A stretch of DNA of 64,000 nt, taken from positions 62,001-126,000 of the forward strand of contig JAKQIT010000048.1 of NCBI GenBank assembly GCA_029556915.1. The letters run 5' to 3'. The notes beneath the pieces were generated by a model. It was not told where the DNA came from. It saw only the letters and a program-made list of their open reading frames with translations, and did not search any database. Shown here in pieces: positions 33,456 through 44,996 of this stretch. The DNA comes from Pseudomonadota bacterium (GTDB lineage: Bacteria > Pseudomonadota > Gammaproteobacteria > Burkholderiales > Methylophilaceae). Both the position numbers and the translations under genes were made by a program. Each line of letters starts with the position of its first letter. The stretch's first letter is position 1.

Positions 33456-35394
33456 GAAACTCCTCTTCGTCAATTGACAAGGTGGAAGTTGGATTTACGA
33501 GGTTGCTAGGCTTACTAATTGATTCGTCATTAAGGATGGCGTCTGGAGATTTACCTAATAAGTAATAGTCCATTACTTTTCTTGCAATGGGACCAGCCGC
33601 AGACCCGCCATGACCGCCATTTTCTACAATTACTGATAGTGCAATTTTAGGATCATCAGCAGGAGCATAGGCTACAAATAACGCATGATCGCGATGGCGT
33701 TCATTGATGCTATTAGCATTGTACTTAGCGTTTTGCTTAATACCAATTACTTGCGCCGTACCAGTTTTTGCCGCAATCGTGTAACCAGCATTTGCCCCAA
33801 CGTTAGATGCAGTACCTCCAGGCAGTGTAACCGCTAACATGCCTTGTTTTACAATTTCTATGTTTTCTGGAGATAGTGGAATGCTGTCTTGCACATGTTG
33901 TGGCATAGTCTCACTTGTCCCAGTCACTGTGTTGTACATTTTTGTGACAAAATGAGGCTTGATAGCGACCCCATTGTTTGCCAGCGTTGCAGTGGCATGA
34001 GCGAGCTGCATGGGCGTTGTAAGTGTGTAGCCTTGACCGATACCTGTGATGACAGTGTCGCCCAAATACCATGCTTTTTTATGACGGCGTGTTTTCCACT
34101 CTGGCGTGGGAAGTAGTCCGCCGTTCTCACCATAAATATCTATACCAGTTTTACTTCCAAAGCCAAAGTGACGCACAAAATTGCTCAGTCTATTGATACC
34201 TAACTCAAGTGCTAAGCCATAAAAAAAAGTATCGCATGAAATCGTAATGGCTCGCTTCATATCTACAACACCATGACCGCTTGGCTTCCAATCTCGGTAA
34301 CGGTGCGTGCTATTAGGTAATGTAATGTAGCCAATATCATGAATAGCGAAGGGTGGAGTGCGTAAGTTACTTTCTAGCCCTGCCAGTGCTACAAATGGCT
34401 TGAAAGTAGATCCTGGTGGATATACACCTTGAATAGGGCGGTTATAAAGAGGTTTATCAAGAGATTCATTAAGAGCTTTCCAGTTGTCCACATCAATGCC
34501 ATCTATAAATAAATTGGGGTTATAGCTGGGCTGACTTATATAAGTCAAAATTTCACCTGTTTTTGGGTCGATTGCAACTAAGGCTCCACGTTTATCACCA
34601 AAAGCTGTTTCGGCAATAGTTTGAAGCTTACTGTCAATAGATAAGGTAATATTTTTACCTGGGACCGGTGCCGTATTTGATAGCACGCGTACTGCACGCC
34701 CGTCTTTGTCAACCTCAATTTTTTGAAACCCTGTTGAGCCGTGTAGTTGTTGTTCATAGTATTGTTCTATGCCACTTTTACCAATATGGCTTGAGCCTTT
34801 GTAGTTGGATAAATTTTCAGTAGCTTCAAGAGTTGTGATATCTTTTTCGTTTATCCTGCCTATATAGCCCACTACATGAGCGCCTGTCTTGCCGAGAGGA
34901 TAATCTCGAAACAGCCTAGATTTGATTTCAATGCCAGGGAATCGATAATGATTAACCGCAAAGAAAGCTGCTTCCGTTTCAGTTAAATGTGTGCGAATAG
35001 GAATGCTTTCATATTGACGACTAGCTTCGCGAAGCTTGAAATAGCGTTTTCGATCAGCTTCAGAAACGGGAATAAACTTTGCTAGCTCTATGATTGTAGG
35101 CTCAATATTTTTTTTGGAAATTGCGGGGGTGATTTCTAGTGTGTAAGTAAATAAATTATTGGCAAGTATGATGCCATTTTTATCTAAAATTAGTCCTCGA
35201 TTAGGCACGATGGGGACTAGTGAAATGCGATTTTTTTCTGCGAGGGTTTGGTAATGCGAGAATTGAGAAACTTGTAAATAGTAAAAACGAAAAACTAGAA
35301 TTGCAAAAAATGCAAAAATGAAAAACCCAGCAAAAAAAAGTCTGCGCTTAAAATAAAAATGCTCAAATTGGTTGTCTTTTAGCTCGTTTAGCAT
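33448..35394 (-). CDS. mrdA: Penicillin-binding protein 2
   Basis: 648 residues: a short cytoplasmic start, one transmembrane helix (about 20-40), a pedestal domain with VPNRGLILDKNGIILANN, and a transpeptidase domain with the Ser nucleophile in GSTFKPF, the SCDTFFYG motif and KTGTAQ. It crosslinks lateral-wall peptidoglycan and activates RodA. It sits in the order mreB-mreC-mreD-mrdA-rodA, the classical elongasome operon. Confidence 0.96.
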   Translation of the reverse strand: MLNELKDNQFEHFYFKRRLFFAGFFIFAFFAILVFRFYYLQVSQFSHYQTLAEKNRISLVPIVPNRGLILDKNGIILANNLFTYTLEITPAISKKNIEPTIIELAKFIPVSEADRKRYFKLREASRQYESIPIRTHLTETEAAFFAVNHYRFPGIEIKSRLFRDYPLGKTGAHVVGYIGRINEKDITTLEATENLSNYKGSSHIGKSGIEQYYEQQLHGSTGFQKIEVDKDGRAVRVLSNTAPVPGKNITLSIDSKLQTIAETAFGDKRGALVAIDPKTGEILTYISQPSYNPNLFIDGIDVDNWKALNESLDKPLYNRPIQGVYPPGSTFKPFVALAGLESNLRTPPFAIHDIGYITLPNSTHRYRDWKPSGHGVVDMKRAITISCDTFFYGLALELGINRLSNFVRHFGFGSKTGIDIYGENGGLLPTPEWKTRRHKKAWYLGDTVITGIGQGYTLTTPMQLAHATATLANNGVAIKPHFVTKMYNTVTGTSETMPQHVQDSIPLSPENIEIVKQGMLAVTLPGGTASNVGANAGYTIAAKTGTAQVIGIKQNAKYNANSINERHRDHALFVAYAPADDPKIALSVIVENGGHGGSAAGPIARKVMDYYLLGKSPDAILNDESISKPSNLVNPTSTLSIDEEEFHD

Positions 35395-35427
35395 ATTAAA
35401 CTAGTTGGGATGATTGACCGAGTGAGC

Positions 35428-35907
35428 TTAAGTGCCACGTGCTCGTCCACCAGTATTTAAGCCAAGTGCGACTGCAGTTCGCCATAATAAAACACCCGTA
35501 ATGCTAGGCAAAAAATATGCCCAGCTCAGCAATGGCTGGCCTGAAAAAGCCTTTAAAATTAGCAATGTAACCTGTGAAATAATCAGTAGAAAAAATACAT
35601 AAAGTAGTTGTTGGGTATGATTAAATAGTACTAAACGCTTCTGATAGACAACCGCACAATACGCAGTGATGGTATAAGCTAGCGCATATTGACCAAAAAT
35701 CCCGCCAGTAGCGATGTCAACAAATAACCCAGCAAGCCAAGCTGTACCGATGTTGCATAGGTTAGGTGCTCTGATAAGCCATAAAATGATAGTGATTAGT
35801 AAAAAGTCAGGACGCAATTTAAGTGCTAGGCCAGACCATGGAAATAGCAGACAAATGAATGCTATTACTAGTGAAAAATAAATAATTTTAAAATTACTCT
35901 GAGGCAT
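35428..35907 (-). CDS. mreD: Rod shape-determining protein MreD
   Basis: 159 residues with five or six transmembrane helices; LRPDFLLITIILWLI and GIFGQYALAY are typical of MreD. It links MreC to the Rod complex in the inner membrane. It overlaps the end of mreC by 14 bases, and mrdA follows 33 bases later. Confidence 0.92.
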   Translation of the reverse strand: MPQSNFKIIYFSLVIAFICLLFPWSGLALKLRPDFLLITIILWLIRAPNLCNIGTAWLAGLFVDIATGGIFGQYALAYTITAYCAVVYQKRLVLFNHTQQLLYVFFLLIISQVTLLILKAFSGQPLLSWAYFLPSITGVLLWRTAVALGLNTGGRARGT

Positions 35908-36886
35908 CTTGTTGCCTAGGGGTTGTAAGTTGATTAACGATACTGTTGGGAGTCATCGAAGAGTGTTTGGCGCTAAGAGGTTCGTTGATAGCCGCGTCTT
36001 CTAAAGACCTCTTTTCAGTGTTAGTGCCTGGAGGCGTACCTACTAACAATACTTGTCGATGGTTTTCTGTCCCACCTATAGGTTTGCAAATAATGCGGGC
36101 AAATGGAGCGTTTGGAGCAATATCTACTTGTATTACAAGTGCCACAGCTAGCCCTGCAGGGTAAACGCCATCAATTCCAGAAGTGGTTAGAACATCACCT
36201 CTTTGCACATCTACATTCGTAGGTAAAAAGGGCAAATCAATCGCATTATCGCGACCTAGTCCAAATGCAATAGCACGTAAACCATTGCGCTCTACTTGCA
36301 CGGGAATTGCAAGCGATTTATCGGTAACCAAAGTTACTTCGCTACTGAGTGGGAAAACACGCGTAACCTGACCGATGACTCCATTAGCATCTACCACCGC
36401 TTCCCCCGCAACTACTTGATGTAACTTACCGCGATTTACAAAGATTTTTTTGGTAAAAACATCGCGCCCCACATGTATCACTTCAGCCACAATACTATGT
36501 ACAGGTAGACGTTGGTTAGCCTGTAATAATTCGCGCAGATGCTTGTTTTCAAGTGCTAAGGAATTGAGTTTTTGAATGGCTACGCCTAGCTCTAAAGTTT
36601 TTTGTTTTAGTCGTGTGTTTTCATCTAGCAAGCGATTATGTGTGGAAAAATATTCGTTTGTATTGTGATAAATCGTTGCAGGTAAATTCGCAATAATTTC
36701 AAAAGGATGCAATATAGTGATAAAAAATTGACGTACGCCTAGTAAATAATGAAATCTTGTATCAGTAGCAATCAACGCAAAGGATAGTGTGGCAAAAAAA
36801 ATGAGTCGAGCAAAAGCACTAGGCCCGCGCGCAAATAGTGACGGCGCCGGCTGATGTTCTAATTTGTGATGTACTCCTAATGCCAT
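35894..36886 (-). CDS. mreC: Rod shape-determining protein MreC
   Basis: 330 residues with one N-terminal transmembrane helix (about 26-46), a coiled coil (NRLLDENTRLKQKTLELG, about 88-130) and two beta domains with GVIGQVTRVFPLSSEVTLV and a GIDGVYPAGL loop. The C-terminal tail is disordered, rich in Ser/Thr/Asn. It is the periplasmic scaffold of the elongasome. A hairpin lies between mreB and mreC, so its expression may be lower than that of mreB. Confidence 0.94.
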   Translation of the reverse strand: MALGVHHKLEHQPAPSLFARGPSAFARLIFFATLSFALIATDTRFHYLLGVRQFFITILHPFEIIANLPATIYHNTNEYFSTHNRLLDENTRLKQKTLELGVAIQKLNSLALENKHLRELLQANQRLPVHSIVAEVIHVGRDVFTKKIFVNRGKLHQVVAGEAVVDANGVIGQVTRVFPLSSEVTLVTDKSLAIPVQVERNGLRAIAFGLGRDNAIDLPFLPTNVDVQRGDVLTTSGIDGVYPAGLAVALVIQVDIAPNAPFARIICKPIGGTENHRQVLLVGTPPGTNTEKRSLEDAAINEPLSAKHSSMTPNSIVNQLTTPRQQDASE

Positions 36887-36923
36887 GATTTATTAGTTCA
36901 ATATATTTGAAGTGCCATAATAA

Positions 36924-36947
36924 ATTAGGCCGCAATAACGGCCTAAT
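36924..36947 (-). terminator. Hairpin between mreB and mreC
   Basis: A perfect nine-base stem (ATTAGGCCG / CGGCCTAAT) with a six-base loop. On the minus strand it is followed by TTATTATGG, only a weak U-run, so it more likely attenuates or stabilises the mreB transcript than terminates fully. Confidence 0.55.
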
Positions 36948-36987
36948 GGTTGAGAGTTTAACTGCTCATTTTAATAGTGGCTACCAA

Positions 36988-38079
<1,092 letters not shown>

Positions 38080-38118
38080 TTAAAACCAAAGCGTCAATTA
38101 AGCTTCTGTAAAACGGGT

Positions 38119-38124
38119 TATAAT
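38119..38124 (+). promoter_or_regulatory. Possible -10 box for gatCAB
   Basis: A perfect TATAAT in the mreB-gatC divergent spacer, about 95 bases before gatC. No good -35 box is seen at 17 bases (GTCAAT is the nearest), so this is only a candidate. Confidence 0.35.
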
Positions 38125-38218
38125 ACCGCAAATCTAACTGAAAATTAAGATGTTGTTACAACTTCTTACAAAACTATCCCGTTGTTAAATTAATATAATT
38201 ATTTCGGATAACTAAAGT

Positions 38219-38506
38219 ATGGCATTAAGCATTGAAGATATTAAGAAAATTGCGCATTTAGCGCGTATTGAAGTAAGCGAAAGTGAAGCGCAAGTGACGC
38301 TGACAAAACTGACGGGCATTATGGGGTTAATAGAACAAATGCAGGCGGTTGATACCACCGGAATCAGCCCGATGTCACATTCGCAAGATGTGGTACAGCG
38401 TTTGCGAGATGATGTGGTAACCAAAACGAATGAGCGTGCATTGTTTCAACAAAATGCGCCAGCCACTGCGGATGGTTTGTACCTTGTTCCTAAAGTAATT
38501 GAGTAA
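38219..38506 (+). CDS. gatC: Glutamyl-tRNA(Gln)/Asp-tRNA(Asn) amidotransferase subunit C
   Basis: 95 residues with the GatC pattern: [20 protein letters not shown] at the start and [11 protein letters not shown] in the second half. It stabilises the GatA-GatB complex that converts mischarged Glu-tRNA(Gln) or Asp-tRNA(Asn). It heads a gatC-gatA-gatB operon; gatA starts four bases after its stop. Confidence 0.95.
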   Translation: MALSIEDIKKIAHLARIEVSESEAQVTLTKLTGIMGLIEQMQAVDTTGISPMSHSQDVVQRLRDDVVTKTNERALFQQNAPATADGLYLVPKVIE

Positions 38507-38510
38507 GCAA

Positions 38511-39965
38511 ATGATTAATAGCAGCCTAAAACAATTTAGCCAAATGCTGGCTAAAAAGGAAATTTCTAGCGTAGAGCTCACACAAGTTTTCTTAAACCGT
38601 ATTGATTCACTTAATCCGAATATTAACGCCTATATTGCATTAGATCATGCAAAAACGTTAGCTCAGGCAAAGGCTGCGGATGCACGTATCGCGGCTGGAA
38701 ATGTCGCGCCACTTACAGGTATTCCAATTGCACAAAAAGATATTTTTTGTGCCAAAGGCTGGCAAACCACTTGTGGCTCTAAAATGTTGGCAAATTTTAT
38801 TGCACCTTACGATGCACATGTGATTACACAGTTTGATAATGTAGGTGCGGTCAACCTAGGCAAAACCAATATGGATGAATTTGCCATGGGTTCGTCGAAT
38901 GAAACCAGTTATTTTGGTAGCGTTAAAAACCCGTGGGACTTTGACCGAGTGCCCGGTGGCAGTAGTGGCGGCTCCGCGGCGGCAGTAGCGGCAAGGCTAT
39001 GTGCCGCAGCAACAGGAACAGATACAGGTGGTTCAATCCGCCAGCCAGCAAGCTTGTGTGGGTTTACAGGTTTAAAGCCGACTTACGGGGTGGTATCGCG
39101 CTATGGCATGATTGCGTTTGCTTCATCATTAGATCAAGCAGGCCCAATGGCAAAATCGGCAGAAGATTGTGCGCTGATGATGAACGTAATGGCAGGTTTT
39201 GATGAGCGTGATTCCACTAGTTTAAACCGTGAAAAAGAAGACTACACACGCGACCTAAACAAACCGCTCGCGGGTTTAAAAATTGGCTTGCCAAAAGAGT
39301 ATTTCGCTGAAGGATTAGATGCATCCGTTGGCAAAGTAGTGATGGACGCGATTGCCGAGTATAAAAAACTAGGTGCAACAATTGTCGATATTTCGCTACC
39401 GAATACTGGCTTGTCGATTCCTGTTTATTATGTGTTAGCACCCGCTGAAGCATCCAGCAATTTGTCACGCTATGATGGTGTGCGTTATGGGCACCGTGCA
39501 GCTGAATACACTGACTTAAACGATATGTACAGCAAAACCCGCGCTGAAGGGTTTGGTGCAGAAGTTAAACGCCGTATTTTGATTGGCACTTATGTGCTCA
39601 GTGCGGGTTATTACGATGCGTATTATCTTAAAGCGCAGCAAATTCGTCGTTTAATCGCACAAGACTTTGTTGAGGCATTCAAACAGTGTGATGTGATTAT
39701 GGGGCCAGCGGCGCCTTCTACCGCGTTTAAAGCGGGTGAGAAAGTAGACGATCCAGTCGCCATGTATTTGCAAGATATTTACACTATCTCAACTAACTTG
39801 GCAGGCCTGCCGGGCATGAGTGTGCCAGCAGGTTTCAGTAATGGATTGCCCGTAGGTTTGCAAATTATCGGCAACTATTTTGATGAAGCACGCATGCTGA
39901 ATGTGGCGCATCAGTATCAACAAGTGACAGATTGGCATGTGCAAATGCCAGAGGGTTTAGCATAA
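38511..39965 (+). CDS. gatA: Amidotransferase subunit A (amidase)
   Basis: 484 residues from ATG 38511, chosen over the in-frame start at 38499 that overlaps gatC. Amidase-signature catalytic triad: Lys in PIAQKDIF near 75, cis-Ser in [13 protein letters not shown] near 150, and nucleophile Ser in [13 protein letters not shown] near 174. It releases ammonia from glutamine for transfer to misacylated tRNA. Its stop overlaps gatB's start (TAATG). Confidence 0.96.
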   Translation: MINSSLKQFSQMLAKKEISSVELTQVFLNRIDSLNPNINAYIALDHAKTLAQAKAADARIAAGNVAPLTGIPIAQKDIFCAKGWQTTCGSKMLANFIAPYDAHVITQFDNVGAVNLGKTNMDEFAMGSSNETSYFGSVKNPWDFDRVPGGSSGGSAAAVAARLCAAATGTDTGGSIRQPASLCGFTGLKPTYGVVSRYGMIAFASSLDQAGPMAKSAEDCALMMNVMAGFDERDSTSLNREKEDYTRDLNKPLAGLKIGLPKEYFAEGLDASVGKVVMDAIAEYKKLGATIVDISLPNTGLSIPVYYVLAPAEASSNLSRYDGVRYGHRAAEYTDLNDMYSKTRAEGFGAEVKRRILIGTYVLSAGYYDAYYLKAQQIRRLIAQDFVEAFKQCDVIMGPAAPSTAFKAGEKVDDPVAMYLQDIYTISTNLAGLPGMSVPAGFSNGLPVGLQIIGNYFDEARMLNVAHQYQQVTDWHVQMPEGLA

Positions 39966-41410
39966 TGGAATGGGAAGTCGTTATTGGGTTAGAAACCCAC
40001 ACTCAGTTACAAACTAAAACCAAAATTTTTAGTGGAGCTAGCACCGCTTTTGGTGCAGAGCCTAACACCCAAGCGTGTGAAGTGAGCATTGCATTACCAG
40101 GTGTGCTACCAGTGTTAAATCGTGAAGCGGTGAATTGCGCTATTAAATTTGGCTTAGCGATTAATGCTGAAATTGCACCTAGAAGCGTATTTGCGCGTAA
40201 AAATTATTTTTACCCAGATTTGCCAAAAGGCTACCAAATTAGCCAATTTGAATTACCAGTCGTTGGCAAAGGCGCTGTGACCATACAAGTGCCAGCCGTT
40301 GGCAAAAACGCAGCTTATGAAAAAGTGATTAACATCACCCGTGCGCATTTAGAAGAAGACGCGGGTAAATCCGTTCATGGCGCAGTGGAGGGCATGAGTG
40401 GCATTGATTTAAACCGTGCAGGTACACCATTACTTGAAATTGTGACCGAACCAGATATGCGCTCAGCCGCTGAAGCCGTAGCCTACGCTAAAAAATTGCA
40501 CGAATTGGTGCAGTGGATTGGCATTTGTGATGGCAATATGCAAGAAGGTAGCTTTAGGTGTGACGTAAACGTTTCTGTACGCCCAAAAGGCCAAAAAGAG
40601 TTCGGCACGCGCCGCGAGATTAAAAATCTCAACTCGTTTAAATTTATGACGCAGGCGATTGAGTATGAAACCCGCTGGCAGATTGAAACGCTAGAAGACG
40701 GCGGCACTATTCAGCAAGCTACTGTGTTATTTAACCCGGATACGGGCGAAACACGCGCCATGCGCAGCAAAGAAGAAGCAAATGACTATCGCTATTTTCC
40801 AGACCCAGACTTGCTGCCATTAGAAGTGACTGAAGCAGATAAAGCGCGTGTTAAAGCACAAATGCCAGAGTTGCCAGAGGCAATGAAAGCACGGTTTGAA
40901 TCTGAATATGGCTTAACGAGCTATGATGCGGCGACTTTAACAGCCAGCCGCGAAGTGGCGGATTATTTTATGAGCACCGTTGAAGCGGGTGCAGAAGCTA
41001 AGCCTGCGGCCAACTGGATTATGGGGGTACTATCAGCTAAGTTAAATGCTGAAGAAAAAACCATTGCCCAATCGCCTGTGAGCGCCGTACAACTGACAAG
41101 TTTGCTCAAACGAATTGCTGACAACACCATTTCAAACAATGCCGCTAAACAAGTGTTTGAAGCTTTATGGAACAATGATGGTGAAGTCGATGCCATTATT
41201 GCAACCAAAGGTCTGAAACAAGAATCTGACAGTGGCGCCATCGAGGCGATTATTGATGAAGTGCTTAAAGCTAACCCTGCGATGGTAGAAGAATTTAAGG
41301 CAGGCAAAGAAAAAGCCTTTAACGCATTAGTGGGGCAAGCCATGAAAGCGTCAAAAGGCAAGGCAAACCCTGCGCAAGTGAACGAAATTTTAAAGAAAAA
41401 ACTCAGCTAA
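39965..41410 (+). CDS. gatB: Amidotransferase subunit B
   Basis: 481 residues from ATG 39965, which shares a base with the gatA stop. Features are [13 protein letters not shown] at the start, the [13 protein letters not shown] cradle motif, [26 protein letters not shown], and the C-terminal helical/YqeY tRNA-binding domains (NEILKKKL end). It phosphorylates the misacylated tRNA carboxyl group and performs transamidation. Last gene of the operon; a hairpin repeat follows. Confidence 0.96.
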   Translation: MEWEVVIGLETHTQLQTKTKIFSGASTAFGAEPNTQACEVSIALPGVLPVLNREAVNCAIKFGLAINAEIAPRSVFARKNYFYPDLPKGYQISQFELPVVGKGAVTIQVPAVGKNAAYEKVINITRAHLEEDAGKSVHGAVEGMSGIDLNRAGTPLLEIVTEPDMRSAAEAVAYAKKLHELVQWIGICDGNMQEGSFRCDVNVSVRPKGQKEFGTRREIKNLNSFKFMTQAIEYETRWQIETLEDGGTIQQATVLFNPDTGETRAMRSKEEANDYRYFPDPDLLPLEVTEADKARVKAQMPELPEAMKARFESEYGLTSYDAATLTASREVADYFMSTVEAGAEAKPAANWIMGVLSAKLNAEEKTIAQSPVSAVQLTSLLKRIADNTISNNAAKQVFEALWNNDGEVDAIIATKGLKQESDSGAIEAIIDEVLKANPAMVEEFKAGKEKAFNALVGQAMKASKGKANPAQVNEILKKKLS

Positions 41411-41455
41411 AAAATTACGCAAAAAAGCGCAAAATTAACATATCTTCTTTTTAGG

Positions 41456-41510
41456 TGCTCTGCAAGCCAATATCCATGCGGCTTCCAGAGCATTATTTTT
41501 TGCTCGAGGG
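41456..41510 (+). repeat. 3'-end hairpin repeat, copy 2 (after gatB)
   Basis: Follows the gatB stop in sense orientation: GCTCTGCAAGCC ... GGCTTCCAGAGC, a T-rich run, then CTCGAGGG. The stem is closed by TGCTCTG/CAGAGCA, where other copies have CCTCTG/CAGAGG, a compensatory change that keeps pairing. It lies between convergent genes. Confidence 0.78.
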
Positions 41511-41515
41511 ATATT

Positions 41516-42403
41516 TTAGTGAGTTAATTCGGTGAGTTTTGCTTGTACGGCAATAATTTCTCTATCCAAACTGGCAATTTCATCGTTACATGCTTGAATA
41601 CCATCAGACACGCCTTGCGGTTGCTCTTTTGCCGTTTTTTTCGCTTCAACAGCTTGCTTGAGAAATCCTTCCAATTTAACTTTTGCGGCCAATTTTTTAG
41701 TATTTAAATCAGCCAACATTTTTTTAGCGGCTATCACTTCTGGAGCATTGTCTCTATTCGGTTTTAATTCTGCGTAGCGCACTTTGTAGCCAGCAAACCG
41801 TGCCTTGGTCATCGCAATATTGCTTTCAACAGAAAGAATTTCTGCTTGCGTTTTAGTGATTTGCGATTGATTTAATTTAATGTTGTCTGCAATATGTTGC
41901 GGTACATTTTTTTTGCGGTTAACAAAGTTGTTGGCTTTTTCTTGATTATTTTTTAACTGAGCGCGCACATCAACTAAACGTTGATTTAAATTGCCTAACG
42001 CCAATTCATCACTTTTAATATTGCGGTCGCGGGCTAAGTCAATTTCTTCAATGCTACCGTAAGAGGCTAACAAGGCTGAATCTTTTTTTGATTGCGCAGA
42101 AGCGGCACTTTCCACTTCAATACTGTCTGTTTTGGCGTTAAAAGCATTATTCTTTTTTACTACTACGCCGGTTTTATTAATTTCGCTGTTATCGCGGCCA
42201 GCGGCCTCAACTGGCAATTTGTCACCATAATGCGTAACACCTTTTTCATCTTTCCACTTGACGATTTTTCCTTCAGCTTGCGCTACTTGAATACACATCG
42301 TGCACAACCAAACGGCAAAAAAAGCCTGCGCAAAAATAAGCCATATTTTTGCTTGTGAAATTTCGCTGTTTATTTCAATAATATGTTGTTGCTTTTGTTT
42401 CAT
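41516..42403 (-). CDS. DUF4124 protein with coiled coil
   Basis: 295 residues. An N-terminal hydrophobic segment (about 16-40) serves as signal or anchor. It is followed by a DUF4124 motif (VKWKDEKGVTHYGDKLP near 50-66) and a long Lys/Ala/Gln-rich coiled coil (about 110-295). Such proteins are periplasmic with unknown role. It is 32 bases downstream of pyrE on the same strand. Confidence 0.82.
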   Translation of the reverse strand: MKQKQQHIIEINSEISQAKIWLIFAQAFFAVWLCTMCIQVAQAEGKIVKWKDEKGVTHYGDKLPVEAAGRDNSEINKTGVVVKKNNAFNAKTDSIEVESAASAQSKKDSALLASYGSIEEIDLARDRNIKSDELALGNLNQRLVDVRAQLKNNQEKANNFVNRKKNVPQHIADNIKLNQSQITKTQAEILSVESNIAMTKARFAGYKVRYAELKPNRDNAPEVIAAKKMLADLNTKKLAAKVKLEGFLKQAVEAKKTAKEQPQGVSDGIQACNDEIASLDREIIAVQAKLTELTH

Positions 42404-42435
42404 TATTCCAAAAAAGTACTTTAGTCGTTGTAGCG

Positions 42436-43107
42436 TTATTTTTCGCTAGCAATACCATATTGCTGCCGATATTGCTTTACTGCCACCAAAACTGGCAGCA
42501 AATTTTGTGCCAAATGTTGATTGCTTTGCAGATAATCCATTAAATCGCTTAAATTTGCAATGGCACAAACGGGTATCTGATTGTTTTTAATCACTTCTTG
42601 CACGGCAGATAGCTCACCCAAACCTTTTTCTTGCCTATCTAGGGCTATACTAACGCCGCATGGTGTAGCCCCGTTGACCTTAATTAGCTCAACCGATTCG
42701 CGCACGGAGGTGCCCGCCGAAATCACATCATCAATGATGAGTACCCGACCTTGAAGGGGGCTACCTACAATAACGCCGCCTTCGCCATGATCTTTAGCTT
42801 CTTTGCGATTGTATGCATAAGGAATATTGCGGCCTTTTTTTGCAAAGGCAATGGCAATGCTGGCCGCTAAAGTAATCCCTTTGTAAGCAGGGCCAAACAG
42901 CATATCAAACTGAATACCAGATGCATCAATACTTTGCGCGTAAAATTCGCCCAGTTTCATTAAGCTCATGCCATCGTTAAACAAGCCTGCATTAAAAAAA
43001 TAAGGGCTAGTGCGCCCCGCTTTAGTTTTAAATTCACCAAACCGTAACACCTCTTTTTCTACTGAAAATGCGATAAACTCTTGGCTAAATTGGTGATGTT
43101 GCGTCAT
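42436..43107 (-). CDS. pyrE: Orotate phosphoribosyltransferase
   Basis: 223 residues. Motifs: TKAGRTSPYFFNAGLF near 26, FGPAYKGITLA near 70, YAYNRKEAKDHGEGG near 96, and the PRPP loop VLIIDDVISAGTS near 122-134. It makes OMP from orotate in pyrimidine synthesis. It is divergent from the exonuclease III gene, with only 27 bases between the starts, so the two promoters must overlap or lie inside the genes. Confidence 0.96.
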   Translation of the reverse strand: MTQHHQFSQEFIAFSVEKEVLRFGEFKTKAGRTSPYFFNAGLFNDGMSLMKLGEFYAQSIDASGIQFDMLFGPAYKGITLAASIAIAFAKKGRNIPYAYNRKEAKDHGEGGVIVGSPLQGRVLIIDDVISAGTSVRESVELIKVNGATPCGVSIALDRQEKGLGELSAVQEVIKNNQIPVCAIANLSDLMDYLQSNQHLAQNLLPVLVAVKQYRQQYGIASEK

Positions 43108-43134
43108 GTTGTTTAAACGTTAAGGAAATGAATT

Positions 43135-43923
43135 TTGAAGATTATATCGTTAAATCTCAATGGCATCCGTTCTGCCAGCAACAAAGGTCTATACTTGTGG
43201 TTAAAAACACAAAATGCAGATGTGATTTGTATGCAAGAAATTAAAGCCCAAGCGGCTGATTTAACAGCAGAAATGCTCAATCCACCGGGCTATTACGGCT
43301 ATTTTCATTATGCTGAAAAAAAGGGCTATAGCGGTGTTGGCATTTATACTAAAACCAAACCAGACGCGGTGATTGAAGGTTTAGGCCGTGCAAACGATGG
43401 CGTAGAAGATATTGATAGCGAAGGTCGCTATTTAGAGTTGCAATTTGGCAATTTAAGCATTGTTTCACTTTATTTGCCTAGCGGTTCAAGTGGTGAAGAG
43501 CGTCAAGCTTTTAAATTCAGCGTCATGACGCGTTTTATGCTACACATGCAAACGCTGATTAAAAGCGGGCGCGAAGTGATTATTTGCGGCGATTGGAACA
43601 TCGCTCACAAAGAAGCGGACCTTAAAAATTACAAAGGCAATAAGAAAAACTCAGGCTTTTTGCCAGAAGAGCGCTCATGGCTCACCACCTTGTTTGATGA
43701 GGTAGGCTGGGTCGATGTGTACCGCAGCTTGCACCCCAAGACTACAGATGAATGTTACACATGGTGGAGTAATCGTGGACAAGCATGGGCGAAAAATGTT
43801 GGTTGGCGGATTGATTACCAAGTTGCCACGCCAGCCATAGCCGCAAAAGCGGTTGCAACCAGTATTTATAAGGCCGAGCGGTTTAGCGACCATGCACCTT
43901 TGACTGTGGAATATTTAAATTAA
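43135..43923 (+). CDS. xthA: Exodeoxyribonuclease III
   Basis: 262 residues of the EEP fold: LNLNGIRSA near 7, MQEIKAQ near 35, GDWNIAHKEADLKN near 150, WWSNRGQAWAKNVGWRIDY near 209 and SDHAPLTVEY at the end. It is the AP endonuclease and 3'-5' exonuclease of base-excision repair. The start is TTG at 43135 with AAGGA nine bases upstream; the nearby ATG at 43129 is in another frame that stops early. A terminator-like repeat follows. Confidence 0.95.
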   Translation: MKIISLNLNGIRSASNKGLYLWLKTQNADVICMQEIKAQAADLTAEMLNPPGYYGYFHYAEKKGYSGVGIYTKTKPDAVIEGLGRANDGVEDIDSEGRYLELQFGNLSIVSLYLPSGSSGEERQAFKFSVMTRFMLHMQTLIKSGREVIICGDWNIAHKEADLKNYKGNKKNSGFLPEERSWLTTLFDEVGWVDVYRSLHPKTTDECYTWWSNRGQAWAKNVGWRIDYQVATPAIAAKAVATSIYKAERFSDHAPLTVEYLN

Positions 43924-43954
43924 ACAGGCCACTATTAAAGTAGAAATCATATCA

Positions 43955-44008
43955 ACACCTCTGCAAGCCAGTATTCATGAGGCTTCCAGAGGTGTTTTTT
44001 TCGCTCGG
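43955..44008 (+). repeat. 3'-end hairpin repeat, copy 3 (after xthA), strong terminator form
   Basis: ACACCTCTGCAAGCC ... GGCTTCCAGAGGTGT forms a long stem with one C-C mismatch, followed by a run of seven or more T and then CGCTCGG. This copy has all the features of an intrinsic terminator for xthA. Confidence 0.82.
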
Positions 44009-44037
44009 ATGTTTTTGGTGATGTGTAAGTTGAATTT

Positions 44038-44823
44038 TTAACTACAAAACGGCAGTTGCAAACTCTGCAAAATATCGCCGTTTTTAGCGTCTTGTACAAA
44101 TATCACTGCGCCTGCCGGTTTGCCTTTCCATTCGGGTTTTAGGTTAAAGTTTTTGGCAAATGCATTTTTGTCGCTAAATGGGTAAGCGCCAAAAAATGCT
44201 CTTACCACGTAATCATGTTTAAGCTCGCGACCGTTGTTTTCGCCAGCTTTAATTAGGCTAACTAATTTATTTTCATAAATGGCGATAAACACTTGCGCAT
44301 TTTTAATGTCGGCTGGGTTTACGGCGGTTGCGGTGGCTTGCAAGGTGGTTTCGCCATTCGCTTGCGTCACGGTATTTAGACTTAAATTAGCGCGAGCAGT
44401 TTGTTTTTGGCTGTTGTTAATGGCTTGGTTTAAGCGCGAATCATTTGCGCTTCTAAAATCGCGTCCGTTTAGCACAAATTGCGGCGTGTAAACAAAGCCT
44501 GCGCCTGCAAATGCGGCAGTTTTGCGTTGACGTTCGCTAAAATCGGCTTTGGCAAATCGGTCTTTCCAGCCGATATAATCCCAATAATCAACATGAAAAG
44601 CTAGCGGGACTACTTTTTGAGAGTCTGCATTACTAGTGTCAAGTTTTAAGCCGCTTAGCCATTTGTCGGCAGGCGGGCAACTGCTGCAACCCTCGCTAGT
44701 GTAAAGCTCTAACAATTGTACAATTTGCGCACCGCTTTTGGCGCTGCACTCAGCGGCCATTGCGGGCTGAAATACTGATAACACTAAGCTGCAAGTAAAT
44801 GCCGTGAATGTCATTATGTGCAT
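44038..44823 (-). CDS. DUF1223 secreted thioredoxin-like protein
   Basis: 261 residues with a signal peptide ending in AMA (about residue 23). The DUF1223 domain begins with VQLLELYTSEGCSSCPPADKWL, a thioredoxin-like CxxC (C46/C49 region), followed by PLAFHVDYWDYIGWKDRF and TPQFVLNG. Two further cysteines exist (near the mature N-terminus and the C-terminus). Periplasmic redox function is suspected but not established for the family. It is monocistronic, with a long upstream gap. Confidence 0.88.
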   Translation of the reverse strand: MHIMTFTAFTCSLVLSVFQPAMAAECSAKSGAQIVQLLELYTSEGCSSCPPADKWLSGLKLDTSNADSQKVVPLAFHVDYWDYIGWKDRFAKADFSERQRKTAAFAGAGFVYTPQFVLNGRDFRSANDSRLNQAINNSQKQTARANLSLNTVTQANGETTLQATATAVNPADIKNAQVFIAIYENKLVSLIKAGENNGRELKHDYVVRAFFGAYPFSDKNAFAKNFNLKPEWKGKPAGAVIFVQDAKNGDILQSLQLPFCS

Positions 44824-44996
44824 GTTAACACCCCTAAAATTGTATGGAAGTTAGTCGGAGGACTAGGGATATACTTACAGAAATTTTATGGCACTTTAGT
44901 GCTAGTCAAACTAATTTTTATAAGTGGAATATTTGGCAAATAGTCTGCTAAAAAAATAGTTGTTTTAACTGTTAATTTTTGCCCGATAAAAAATAA

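Noticed and set aside
43129-43245. ATG at 43129 as the exonuclease III start
   Set aside because: It is in a different frame that ends after about 38 codons; the TTG at 43135 gives the full conserved N-terminus with AAGGA at suitable spacing.
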